Assembly: GCA_000828075.3 (NCBI GenBank)
Contig: JXCB02000001.1
Coordinates: 598,532 to 662,531 of the forward strand
Source: Tolypothrix campylonemoides VB511288
Lineage (GTDB): Bacteria > Cyanobacteriota > Cyanobacteriia > Cyanobacteriales > Nostocaceae
Direction: 5' to 3'
Length of the DNA: 64,000 bases
Shown here: one piece after another, positions 8,200 to 16,532 of the stretch
Layout: each line of letters starts with the position of its first letter
How positions within the stretch are numbered: position 1 is the first letter of the stretch
Program-made: the position numbers and the translations under genes
The notes under the pieces: model-generated
The model's input: only the letters and a program-made list of their open reading frames with translations
Told to the model about the DNA's origin: nothing
Database searches by the model: none

Positions 8200-10611
8200 C
8201 TAACCTTTTGCAGTTTTTTTCACCAAACTTGCAATTATAGTTGCCAATTTATCTGGCTCCACAGGTTTAGACAAGTGCATTTGAAACCCTTGGGAGAGCG
8301 ATCGCATCCGGTCTTCTTCTCTAGCATAAGCTGTTAATGCTACTGCTGGAATATCTCCTCCTTGCTCTTTGGGCAGCATCCGTACTTTGCGAATTAAGCT
8401 GTAGCCGTCTTCTCCTGGCATACCAATATCGCTCACCAGCACATCCAATCTTTGTTGTGAGATGACTTGAATTGCCTCAATTGCCGATGAAACTGCAATA
8501 ACTTCCGCCCCACACATCTCTATTGCGGCGACGAGAAATTCTCGCGAATCCGCTTCATCGTCAACTACTAGTATTTGCACTCCATCCAGTATGGGCAGAG
8601 GTGTAGAAGTACACAAAAGCACAGAACTTATATTTTCTTCTTTGCTTTGTTGTTCCCTAGTTCTGCTTTCTTTTACAAGTGGCAACCTAACTTTAAAAGT
8701 TGCTCCCTTCCCCTCACCTTGACTTTCTGCATGAACTGTGCCACCATGCAACTCTACTAGGTGACGGACGATCGCCAATCCCAGCCCTAATCCACTGTAA
8801 GCGCGGGTTGTGGAACTATCAGCTTGACGAAAGCGTTCAAACACATAAGGGACAAACTCAGGGTTAATTCCTTTACCTGTATCTGTTACCGTAATTTCAA
8901 CATAAGAGTTCACACACTCTAGGAGGATCTGCACGAGTCCTCCTTGCGGAGTGAACTTAATCGCGTTAGATAATAAATTCCAGACAACTTGCTGTAAACG
9001 GTCAGAATCGCCTGCAACTGGACCTGCAGTTGAATCTAGCACTGATTGGAGTTGAATTTCCTTGGCATCAGCCGCCGGACGCACTGTTTCCAGCGCTGCT
9101 TCAATCACCGGCACCAGTTGAATGGGACGAATATTCAACCGGAGCTTACCCTGAATAATACGAGAGACATCCAGCAAATCTTCAACCAGTTGCGCTTGTG
9201 ACTTGGCGTTGCGCTCAATCGTCTCCATTGCGCGTGCGGTTGTGGCTTCGTCAAACTTGCGAGTATTGAGTAAGCGAGTCCACCCCAGCATGGCATTCAG
9301 GGGAGAGCGTAATTCGTGGGAAAGAGTTGCCAAGAATTCATCCTTCATGCGATTGGCTGCTTCTGCTGCACTTCGTGCTTCTTGCTCGCGCTTAAGGAGC
9401 TCAGCGCGTTCATCTTCGGCTCGTTTTCGCTCAGTAAAATCACGCAGAATTTTGCAGAAGCCACGTAGCCGTCCAGTTTCATCAAATAAGGGTGTGACGA
9501 AGCCACTTGCCCAAAAACGGCAGCCGTCTTTGCGGATATGCCAGCGTTCATCCTCAGCCCGCCCTTCTGTTACAGCCTGTTCCAGTTCTTTCTTGTCTTC
9601 CCCCTGCTGCAAGTCTTCTGGTGTAAAGATAATGGAGGTAAACTGTCCGAGAATCTCTGCTTCCTCATAGCCCAAAATATACTCGGCTCCCAAACTCCAA
9701 CCGATAATCCGCCCTTGTGTATCTAAGAAGAAAATCGCATAGTCCTTCACGTTATCCAGCAGTAGGCGGAACCGCTCTTCGCTTGAGCGCAACGCTATTT
9801 CTGCCTGTCTTTGAGCCGTGATATCAGCGAGGATGTAAACAGCACCCATAAACCCTGCAAACTCATCCAGCACAGGATCGACTGTGACAGAAAACCACCG
9901 TCCCCCAGTGTGAATGACCAAACTTTGACGCTGTCGAGTTTCCTGAACACGAAGGAAGGGATTGACATTACAGCCCGATAGTGCAATTCCTATAAGATCC
10001 TGATGCAGCCTACCAATGATTTCGCTAAACGGTTTGTTCAAAAGCTTTGTCATGGCTTTGTTACAACGCAGGAATTTACCTTGCTTGTCGAGTAACCCAA
10101 CGCCATCACTAATCGAGTCGAAAGTTGTTTGCCACTCCCGCGCCATAACTGAAGCTAACTCCTCAGCCTGCCGCATCCTCAGTAACGCTTTCACCGTCGC
10201 AATTAATTCAATCGGCTCGACTGGTTGCGCCAGGTAAGCATCTGCACCGCTGTCTAATCCTTGAGCTTTGTCCCGACTTTCCGTAAAATGGGCAGACAGA
10301 TGAAGCACCGGAAGATTGGCAGTCGCTGGGTTGGATTTAATCTGACGACAAACTTCAAAGCCGTTCATATCAGGAAGCTGGATATCCAGAATCACCAAGT
10401 CGGGTTTCGCGGAGGCGTTCGCCCTTTGGGCGGCTCCCTCCGGGAGCATCGCCGCTTGCGGCGCTGCGCTCTGCGCAATCGCCTGCAATCCCGCCTCGCC
10501 TGTCGCCGCTTCTACAACCGCAAAGCCAGCACTTCGTAATACACGAGCGACAACATAACGGTTGGTTTCGTTGTCGTCAACATGCAAGATTGTGACTAAC
10601 GGTTCTGACAT
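8200..10611 (-). CDS. Hybrid sensor histidine kinase: REC-PAS-PAS-HisKA-HATPase-REC
   Basis: The 803-residue cytosolic protein has an N-terminal receiver (about 5-145, phosphoacceptor Asp76 in LVILDIQLPD), two PAS domains (about 160-270 and 275-395), a HisKA domain with LATLSHELRSPLN (His432), an HATPase domain with NLLSNAIKF, TDTGKGI and GLGLGLAIV, and a C-terminal receiver (SDIGMPGEDGYSL, ALTAYA, LSKP). In the first receiver the conserved Lys of the usual TKP is Gln (LAQPVEP, Q129), and about 21 residues encoded by a GC-rich repeat interrupt it between helix 2 and strand 3. It is the last gene of the rsb-type operon (10 bp after the preceding kinase gene), so it probably receives or modulates stressosome signals. 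No membrane segment is seen. Confidence 0.88.
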   Translation of the reverse strand: MSEPLVTILHVDDNETNRYVVARVLRSAGFAVVEAATGEAGLQAIAQSAAPQAAMLPEGAAQRANASAKPDLVILDIQLPDMNGFEVCRQIKSNPATANLPVLHLSAHFTESRDKAQGLDSGADAYLAQPVEPIELIATVKALLRMRQAEELASVMAREWQTTFDSISDGVGLLDKQGKFLRCNKAMTKLLNKPFSEIIGRLHQDLIGIALSGCNVNPFLRVQETRQRQSLVIHTGGRWFSVTVDPVLDEFAGFMGAVYILADITAQRQAEIALRSSEERFRLLLDNVKDYAIFFLDTQGRIIGWSLGAEYILGYEEAEILGQFTSIIFTPEDLQQGEDKKELEQAVTEGRAEDERWHIRKDGCRFWASGFVTPLFDETGRLRGFCKILRDFTERKRAEDERAELLKREQEARSAAEAANRMKDEFLATLSHELRSPLNAMLGWTRLLNTRKFDEATTARAMETIERNAKSQAQLVEDLLDVSRIIQGKLRLNIRPIQLVPVIEAALETVRPAADAKEIQLQSVLDSTAGPVAGDSDRLQQVVWNLLSNAIKFTPQGGLVQILLECVNSYVEITVTDTGKGINPEFVPYVFERFRQADSSTTRAYSGLGLGLAIVRHLVELHGGTVHAESQGEGKGATFKVRLPLVKESRTREQQSKEENISSVLLCTSTPLPILDGVQILVVDDEADSREFLVAAIEMCGAEVIAVSSAIEAIQVISQQRLDVLVSDIGMPGEDGYSLIRKVRMLPKEQGGDIPAVALTAYAREEDRMRSLSQGFQMHLSKPVEPDKLATIIASLVKKTAKG
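10403..10481. repeat. GC-rich palindromic repeat inserted in frame in a receiver domain
   Basis: A GC-rich stretch with GGCGTTCGCCCTTTGGGCGG and GCCGCTTGCGGC palindromes encodes about 21 residues (48-68 of the kinase, Ala/Gln/Pro-rich). These residues interrupt an otherwise regular receiver fold just before LVILDIQLPD. The reading frame is preserved. Confidence 0.7.
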
Positions 10612-10621
10612 AGTTTTTCTC

Positions 10622-12760
10622 TCAGGTATCTAAAAATAGCCCAGCTTTTCTGAGGGCTTCCCGTAATTGAGCAAGAGCAACTTCTTGAGAAAGAGTTTCT
10701 TTAGAAAGAATTGCGACAGTATGTTGAGCTAGAAACTTTTGCTCTTCGGGTTCTAGCTGTTTTGAAGTGTGAACAATTACGGGAATCGTGCTAGTTGCTT
10801 TGTTGCTTTTGAGCTGGTTCAAAACTTCAATGCCACTCAATTGTGGCATAGTAAAATCCAACACGATACAGTCAGGATTTTCGACTTGAGCTAAACCAAT
10901 TCCTTCACGTCCATCTGCTGCTTCCAGAATATCTAGGGGAGTATGGACGAGAAGTTGCTTTAACACGTACCGCCATGTTTGATCGTCATCAATCAGCAAA
11001 AGCTTTTGTTGCCTACCCTGCTTGACAAGCGTACTGACTTTGTCCAACAGTGAAAATCTATCTACAGGCTTAATCAAGAACCCGTCAGCTCCTCTAGCCA
11101 TCACTTGCTTCTCGTTATCTACGACGGAGATCACAAGAATAGGAATATTTCGGGTTGCTTCATTGCTCTTGGTTTCAGCTAGAAATGCCCAAGTATTTTC
11201 CTTTTCAAGTAAAATATCTAACATAATGGCGATTGGCTCAAACGCGACAAGCGCCTGCTTTGCCTCGTTGAGCGTTCGTGCCGAAATCATCTGATACTTC
11301 GACTCTTGAAAATACTTTTCGTAAGCAAAAATAGTTTCAGCATTGTCTTCCACAACCAGGATAGGAAGGCGATTCGGATCTATTTGCCAAGTAGGGTGTG
11401 GCATTGAGGAGACTTCGGTAGAACCAGGAAAGACCGATGGGATCGAAGCAAAAAATGTCGAACCCTTGCCTAACTGGCTTTTGATCCAGACTCTTCCTCC
11501 CAACAGTTCTGCTAACTTGCGTGAGAGTGGCAGTCCTAAACCTGTTCCTTTGACTTTTTTTTGGAGTTTAGACTCTATCTGAACAAAATCCTCAAAAATC
11601 CGCTGTTGGTCCTGCGGTGCAATTCCAATACCTGTATCGGCGACAGAGAAAGTGACGGTGTTACCTGCCATGACTGCTGCCACGCGCACCTCACCATGCT
11701 CGGTATACTTTAATGCATTAGAAATGAAGTTTCTGAGAATTTGGGCGACCTTACCTTCATCTGTATAAAGCGGTGGAATGCCAACAGGTTCTTCAAAAAC
11801 AAGAGCAACCGAAGAGTTATGAGCAAGCAGAGGACGCAACATCCCTCTCAAAGTTCCGAATAGGTCGCTCACTTCAAACTGGCTGGGATGGACGACAATT
11901 TTTCCAGCTTCTACCTTTGCTAAGTCTAAAAGGTCGTTGACTAACTCCAATAGACCCTCTGCTGCTTTTTGAATGAAATTGACCTGTTTTTCCTGCTCTG
12001 TTGTTAATGGACCATCCATTCGGTCTAGTAAAATCCGAGACAGAGACATAATTGAGTTCAGAGGCGTGCGAAACTCATGGCTCATATTCGAGAGGAATCG
12101 AGTTTTGAGTTCATTTGCCTTTTGTAGAGAATCGGCTTTTTCGTCTAATTCGGCATATAAAGCCACGACGCCGCGATTGGTATCTTCTAGTTCGCGGTTG
12201 AGCTGAGTTAACTCTTCCTCGCGCTGGCGTAACTCCTGCATTGCACGCAGCAGTTCCTGGTTCTGCCGTTGAATTTCCTCAAACGGATTTTGCGGTTCTC
12301 GATTATCCAACTGATCCCTAAGAAGGTGCAAGCGCTTTGTTGTTAGTTTTGGCACCCGTTTTGGCAGGGTTTTCGCCATCAATACTGTGGTTCCCTGGTT
12401 TGCAACCGACTCAATTTGAAACTGATCCATCAGCCGACGAGTGCCGATAATCCCCAATCCCATACCAGTTGTGGAAGTGTATCGCCCATCCAAAATCGCC
12501 TGCAAGTTAGGAATCCCCAAACCTTGATCGCGAATGCTAATCCACAAGTTCTGCGGGGATTCGTCATCTACCGAAAATTCAACGATTCCGCCCCTAGCAT
12601 AGATAAAAGCATTCCGAGCGATTTCTGAGACAGCTGTGGCAAGGCGGGCTTGGTCTTGGGCATCAAATCCCAAAGCTTGGGCAATCTGGCGTGCCATTTG
12701 ACGAGTCAGCACCACATCTTGCTCGTAACGAATTTCTAAGGTGAGGATAGTTGTACTCAT
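10622..12760 (-). CDS. RsbT-like ATPase fused to hybrid histidine kinase with two receivers
   Basis: The 712-residue product begins with an RsbW/RsbT-type ATPase (about 1-135; AVSEIARNAFIYARGG, then RDQGLGIP and GMGLGIIG). A coiled coil follows (about 155-220), then a HisKA domain (FLSNMSHEFRTPLN, His228), an HATPase domain (NFISNALKYTEHG, ADTGIGIAPQD, GTGLGLPLS) and two receivers (about 475-590 with ILVVEDN, and about 600-712 with LLLIDDD and CIVLDFTMPQLSG). The first receiver has LDILLEKENTW around its Asp, lacking the usual Met/Pro after it. The gene starts 2 bp after the ATPase-PP2C gene, showing tight operon coupling. The N-terminal module suggests direct contact with STAS partners, so stressosome output may enter a phosphorelay here; that is inference. 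Confidence 0.87.
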   Translation of the reverse strand: MSTTILTLEIRYEQDVVLTRQMARQIAQALGFDAQDQARLATAVSEIARNAFIYARGGIVEFSVDDESPQNLWISIRDQGLGIPNLQAILDGRYTSTTGMGLGIIGTRRLMDQFQIESVANQGTTVLMAKTLPKRVPKLTTKRLHLLRDQLDNREPQNPFEEIQRQNQELLRAMQELRQREEELTQLNRELEDTNRGVVALYAELDEKADSLQKANELKTRFLSNMSHEFRTPLNSIMSLSRILLDRMDGPLTTEQEKQVNFIQKAAEGLLELVNDLLDLAKVEAGKIVVHPSQFEVSDLFGTLRGMLRPLLAHNSSVALVFEEPVGIPPLYTDEGKVAQILRNFISNALKYTEHGEVRVAAVMAGNTVTFSVADTGIGIAPQDQQRIFEDFVQIESKLQKKVKGTGLGLPLSRKLAELLGGRVWIKSQLGKGSTFFASIPSVFPGSTEVSSMPHPTWQIDPNRLPILVVEDNAETIFAYEKYFQESKYQMISARTLNEAKQALVAFEPIAIMLDILLEKENTWAFLAETKSNEATRNIPILVISVVDNEKQVMARGADGFLIKPVDRFSLLDKVSTLVKQGRQQKLLLIDDDQTWRYVLKQLLVHTPLDILEAADGREGIGLAQVENPDCIVLDFTMPQLSGIEVLNQLKSNKATSTIPVIVHTSKQLEPEEQKFLAQHTVAILSKETLSQEVALAQLREALRKAGLFLDT

Positions 12761-12762
12761 GG

Positions 12763-13770
12763 CTATATATTCTCACGCACAACCAGCACAGTAACATCAT
12801 CGCGGACTCGCTTAAAATCTCGGTATAAAACGCCTGCAATCAAGCTGGGATGTTTGTACATTAAACCAGGATAGCGCTCTAATCGCCATTGGGTTGCCAA
12901 GCCATCGGAATGTAACAGCAAGATTGCCCCTGGATGCCATTGGTAAGTAAACTCTTGAATTTTGCGGACTTCATGCCCGACCGTACCGTTATAGGAAACC
13001 AGGTTTTGGTGTCCTACATTTGAAATGATCGTACCAGCAATATTGCCCACCCCAGCAAAGCGAACAGATTGCTGTTCAAAGTTAATTTGGGCGATCGCCA
13101 GCGCTGCTCCCCGTGTACTCCGCAACGCTTGATGAATTAATGCCACAATTTCTTGAGGACTACGGTTGACATTTTCCTGAAACACTCTCACAGCTTCTAT
13201 TGAGGCTTGAGCGGCTTGTGGTCCGTGACCTAATCCATCAGCAACTAACAGCAAACAGCGCTCTTGACTGATTTCGTATGCCCAGGCATCGCCGCAAACC
13301 TCCTCTCCCGCTTTTGGCAGACACACGACTCCCAACTCAAGATTGTCTGGGGGTTGACTTGTGGGTAAAGGGCTAGCCCAAAGCTGACTCAGGATAGCTG
13401 TCCCTGCATTCGGGATGGAATAAATATCCACAAAACCAGAAAGACGGCTGATCGCGCCTAATCCATTTCCGGAACTTCCGGCTGTCGAAAACCCGTCTTC
13501 CATACACTCGCCTATGTTGTCCATACCAGGTCCAGCGTCCAACGCCAGGACTTCCAAACCCGTGATGTTGTACTTTTCAATTGCCTGTAGCAGCACTACC
13601 CCATCCCTAGCGTGTCGCACCAGGTTATTTGCAACTTCAGTCACCACAATACCGACTTTTCCCCGTTCGGTTTCGTTGAAACCGAGATGACTCGCTAAGG
13701 CTAGAGCGCTGCGTCGTGCTTCACCTGCCTGACTTTGCTCTTCAATTGGTAGGGCGAGGGTTTGTCTCAT
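12763..13770 (-). CDS. ATPase-PP2C (SpoIIE-type) fusion phosphatase, RsbX/RsbU-like
   Basis: The 335-residue product joins an N-terminal RsbW-like HATPase domain (VVTEVANNLVRHARDG, ALDAGPGMDN, GNGLGAISRLSG) to a C-terminal PP2C-type phosphatase domain (CGDAWAYE, LLLVADGLGHGPQAAQAS, LLHSDGL and a final RDDVTVLVV Asp). In partner-switching systems such phosphatases remove phosphate from Ser/Thr of STAS proteins; RsbX resets the stressosome. The ATG at 13770 (MRQTLALPIEE) is chosen because it follows the RsbT stop by 7 bp and GGAAG lies upstream; an in-frame start at 13815 would overlap RsbT. It sits between rsbT and the kinase genes, consistent with feedback dephosphorylation of RsbR/RsbS. Confidence 0.85.
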   Translation of the reverse strand: MRQTLALPIEEQSQAGEARRSALALASHLGFNETERGKVGIVVTEVANNLVRHARDGVVLLQAIEKYNITGLEVLALDAGPGMDNIGECMEDGFSTAGSSGNGLGAISRLSGFVDIYSIPNAGTAILSQLWASPLPTSQPPDNLELGVVCLPKAGEEVCGDAWAYEISQERCLLLVADGLGHGPQAAQASIEAVRVFQENVNRSPQEIVALIHQALRSTRGAALAIAQINFEQQSVRFAGVGNIAGTIISNVGHQNLVSYNGTVGHEVRKIQEFTYQWHPGAILLLHSDGLATQWRLERYPGLMYKHPSLIAGVLYRDFKRVRDDVTVLVVRENI

Positions 13771-13777
13771 AAATTTA

Positions 13778-14179
13778 TCACTTCCACTTTGTAATTGTGA
13801 CGCAGGTGCCCTCACCTACACGAGAAACGATATTGAATTCATTCATCAGTCGCTTTGCACCGCTTAGCCCCATACCCAGCCCATTACCTGTGGTGTAACC
13901 GTCTTTGAGTGCCAACTCAATATCTGGAATTCCTGGTCCTGAGTCTTCAAAAACAAGCCGCAAACCCCGACGCATCCCATTCTGGAGTGCTTCCAATTTG
14001 ACAGTGCCACCACCTCCGTAGTCTAGAGTATTACGGGCTAGCTCGCTGGCTGCCGTAACAATTTTAGTCTGGTCTACCAAGCTAAACCCTAGTTTCACAG
14101 CAAACTGACGCACTGCCTGCCGCACCAAAACCACGTCTTGTGAGCACTGGATCGTCATCTCACAACTGGGCATATCCAT
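13778..14179 (-). CDS. rsbT: RsbT-like serine/threonine kinase (anti-sigma-factor-type ATPase)
   Basis: The 133-residue product is a compact GHKL ATPase with N-box AASELARNTLDYGGGG, the DSGPGIPD G1 box and GNGLGMGLSGAKRLM G2 box. The VDQTKIVTAASELARNTLDYG pattern is characteristic of RsbT, which phosphorylates the STAS proteins RsbS and RsbR and, once released, activates a downstream partner. The start overlaps the RsbS stop by about 20 bp (ATG 14179); ATGs at 14173 and 14158 are alternatives. Gene order RsbR-RsbS-RsbT is that of the Bacillus stressosome module. No RsbU, RsbV/W or sigma-factor gene follows, so the downstream target differs from Bacillus. Confidence 0.85.
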   Translation of the reverse strand: MDMPSCEMTIQCSQDVVLVRQAVRQFAVKLGFSLVDQTKIVTAASELARNTLDYGGGGTVKLEALQNGMRRGLRLVFEDSGPGIPDIELALKDGYTTGNGLGMGLSGAKRLMNEFNIVSRVGEGTCVTITKWK

Positions 14180-14555
14180 CTGCGCTTCCTCCAGGAGTCG
14201 CCTTCAGCGATGCTCGCAGAAGTGCCATGCCCTTCTCAACGTTTAACGCGGTGCGAATACCTGTTAAAGAAAGTCCTAGCTCTACTAAGGTGATCGCAAC
14301 TGCTGGTTGCATTCCGACCACAACCGTTTGAGCATCAAGAATCTGTGACATTTTAGCAATGTTCCCCAGAATTCTGCCAATAAAGGAATCGACAATTTCT
14401 AGAGATGAAATATCAATCAGTACCCCATGAGCTTGTGTCTCAGTGATGCGATTTGTCAAGTCATCTTGCAAAGTCATCGCCAGGCGATCGTGCATATCAA
14501 CTTGAATCGACACTATCAGGAATTCGCCCATCTGGAGTATTGGAATGCGTTCCAT
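14160..14555 (-). CDS. rsbS: RsbS-like STAS-domain stressosome protein
   Basis: The 131-residue product is a single STAS domain (MERIPILQMGEFLIVSIQ), with LIDISSLEIVDSFIGRIL containing the expected phosphorylated Ser (about residue 57, aligned with Ser59 of Bacillus RsbS), followed by VVVGMQPAVAITLVELGL. RsbS is the core scaffold protein of the stressosome and binds RsbT. The ATG at 14555 is chosen because AGGAG lies 6 bases upstream and the protein then matches family length; an upstream extension to 14933 overlaps the RsbR gene out of frame and is not real. It lies 17 bp downstream of the RsbR gene. Confidence 0.87.
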   Translation of the reverse strand: MERIPILQMGEFLIVSIQVDMHDRLAMTLQDDLTNRITETQAHGVLIDISSLEIVDSFIGRILGNIAKMSQILDAQTVVVGMQPAVAITLVELGLSLTGIRTALNVEKGMALLRASLKATPGGSADGYAQL

Positions 14556-14572
14556 AAAAAACTCCTGACTCC

Positions 14573-15436
14573 TTACTTGGCTTGGGGACGGTTGATTGTC
14601 ATCCCAAGGCGTTTTAGAGCCAGCAGAAAAGCATCGGCTAAAGATGCCTTTGTGATTATGTCTGCCAGATCCACGCCTAGGTAAACAATCGTTTGAGCAA
14701 TTTGGGGGCGAATTCCGCTGATAATGCAATCTGCACCCATTAACCGAGCTGCGGTGACTGTCTTCAGTAAGTGCTGAGCTGTGAGGGTGTCCACTGTTGG
14801 CACTCCGGTAATGTCGATGATAGCGACTTCTGAACCCGTCTCCACAATTTTTTGCAACAAAGACTCCATCATTACTTGGGTACGGCTGCTGTCTAATGTG
14901 CCAATAACTGGCAGAGCTAAAATACCATCCCACAGCTTGACAACGGGTGTTGAAAGTTCCATCAACTCTTCTTGCTGGCGAATGATGACTTCTTCACGGG
15001 TCTTTTGATAAGCTTCTATGGTCAACAGTCCCAGCTGGTCTATGACAGTGGTCGCTAGCCACGTATCCTCAACTAAGGCGTTTGCATCACCAGCGAGTTC
15101 CTCGCGCAACCGAGCAAATAGCGGTTGCTTAAACGATAAAACAAATGTGGCAGTTTCCGAGGGTGTAAAGCCTTTTTGCGAACGAGTACGAGAAACACTG
15201 GTGAGCATTTCTCGCACAGAACGCCACTCGGAGGATTGCACGTTAGTTAAGTTGCCGTTATGGACAGATGTCTTCAGCAAACTTAGGAATTCCCTACACT
15301 CCTCCCGCAACTGTGTTTCTTTGATCAAACCTTTGCTGGCGTTGTCAGCCATGAGGGCTTGCATCCAGTCTGCCAACAGTTGTGCTTCGTATTTTTCAAC
15401 AACCTCTGGAATTTTACTTCCATTGCTTAAGCCCAT
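14573..15436 (-). CDS. rsbR: RsbR-like stressosome sensor (RsbRD-type N-terminus plus STAS)
   Basis: The 287-residue product has an all-helical N-terminal sensor region (about 1-150; VVEKYEAQLLADWMQ and so on, resembling RsbRD-type N-domains) and a C-terminal STAS domain (about 165-280; AIIDITGVPTVDTLTAQHLLKT, then GIRPQIAQTIVYLGVDL). The Thr of VDTLTA corresponds to the first phosphosite of Bacillus RsbR; the second Thr position is Ser here (CIISGIRP). The ATG at 15436 has AAGGA about 9 bases upstream. It is the first gene of the six-gene operon, and the element at 15728-15834 lies about 300 bp upstream. It is probably cytosolic, with an unknown stimulus. Confidence 0.85.
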   Translation of the reverse strand: MGLSNGSKIPEVVEKYEAQLLADWMQALMADNASKGLIKETQLREECREFLSLLKTSVHNGNLTNVQSSEWRSVREMLTSVSRTRSQKGFTPSETATFVLSFKQPLFARLREELAGDANALVEDTWLATTVIDQLGLLTIEAYQKTREEVIIRQQEELMELSTPVVKLWDGILALPVIGTLDSSRTQVMMESLLQKIVETGSEVAIIDITGVPTVDTLTAQHLLKTVTAARLMGADCIISGIRPQIAQTIVYLGVDLADIITKASLADAFLLALKRLGMTINRPQAK

Positions 15437-15727
15437 ACAATGATTCCTTCTACCTAATTGGCATTTAGCCAGTGATTGATATGTATTATGTATTGTATTA
15501 AGTGTCAATCATTAGGCTTCCAGGTACACTAGCTCGCTGAAATTATGTGTGATTCCTTAAAGAGGTAGTTCCTAAAGGCTGATTTCTTGATCATTATAAA
15601 GTTTGGCGGGAGATGTAAAACCGTTGAGTGTATGGTAGTTTTTCTTCATCAAGCATAAGGCAGGAGTTTTCAACAGTTTTAGCACTTCCCCAACTTTTGT
15701 CATAAGTACATTTGCTCATATTATCAA

Positions 15728-15834
15728 CAAAAGTCACAGGGAATTTATCTATTTCGCCATATTGCCGAGATGGGATTCAAGACGTTTTTCAGATGTTTAT
15801 CCCTTGTAAAATTCCTACTATGAATACAGTTCCA
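15728..15834 (-). other. Copy A of a three-copy, roughly 100-bp intergenic element
   Basis: Read on the minus strand this has GGAACTGTATTCAT, then AAACATCTGAAAAACGTCTT (15779-15798), then AAATAGATAAATTCCC. Two related copies occur at 36830-36930 and 47405-47522. It lies upstream of the rsb operon in the direction of transcription. An open frame on the other strand (15712-15933) has no recognisable product and overlaps the element. The rest of 15437-16532 holds heptamer and other dispersed repeats and one short open frame (16023-16187). Confidence 0.6.
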
Positions 15835-16022
15835 AACGGAACGAAGCAGAGGTTGACCCTTATAATCTCGCTTTTCCTCACTTTGGTGAAAGAAAAATAT
15901 GACACTTACCCTGAAACTCAGATAGAATCATGAATTACGCGATTGGGCACCAGTGCTGAAGGCGATGGCGCAGAGCGATCGCTTCTTTGCAACGCAATTT
16001 GATATTTGTCATTTAAATACTA

Positions 16023-16187
16023 TTGTTGCGAAACTACGTCAAAACAAGGATTAAAAATTCTTCCATTACCCAATTCATCAAAGAGCGCAACTACCTTAAG
16101 AAGTATTTTTCTGCGGTGGCTAACGCTTTTGCTGTTGCTAATGGCAACAGGGTTGATGCTACGGCTTACCAGCACTGGTTTTCTTAA
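16023..16187 (+). other. Short open frame before the NHLP export operon, possible precursor remnant
   Basis: A stop-free stretch without an ATG (TTG possible) encodes about 54 residues ending YFSAVANAFAVANGNRVDAT then AYQHWFS and a stop. The Ala-Val-Asn repetition (AVANAFAVANGN) recalls the C-termini of some small cyanobacterial bacteriocin-type precursors. No ribosome-binding site or double-Gly leader is visible. It could be a decayed precursor gene or chance; I cannot decide from sequence alone. Confidence 0.25.
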
Positions 16188-16206
16188 TGGGTGAATTTTG
16201 AATTGT

Positions 16207-16240
16207 AAAAGCGACTGGGGATTAGGGATTGGGGATTGGG
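16207..16240. repeat. Degenerate GGGGATT heptamer repeats
   Basis: Several imperfect heptamers (GGGGATTAGGGATTGGGGAT) precede the export operon. They match the longer array at 7382-7436. Confidence 0.7.
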
Positions 16241-16532
16241 TTAGAACTCGTAAAAATTATGGAATTCTGCTCTTACCCACAGCAAATTTTAGAATGTTTT
16301 CCCAGTCCGTAGAGAGCGAAGGGCGCAGGGCGTCTGTACTCCCAGTACCCAGAAACAGCGCGGCGTTCCTCCCACCGCTAACCAACGCTCAAGCGGGGGA
16401 CTCCTTGCCGCGACCAGTTGAATTGCTTAATACCGAGTTGTGGACAATCAAGTTTTCCACATTAATAGTACATATGCATTACTTACGTGCAAATCCCTTT
16501 CTCCTTCGCCAAGCAAAAGGAAGTTAAAAATT

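Noticed and set aside
9203-9670. Open frame of 155 codons antisense to the hybrid kinase
   Set aside because: Ser/Arg-rich shadow of a real, fully motif-supported kinase gene.
14160-14933. Long upstream extension of the RsbS frame
   Set aside because: The extra 126 residues overlap the RsbR gene in another frame and have no family similarity; AGGAG before the ATG at 14555 decides the start.
15712-15933. Open frame of 73 codons upstream of the rsb operon
   Set aside because: No recognisable product, and most of it overlaps the conserved intergenic element read on the other strand.
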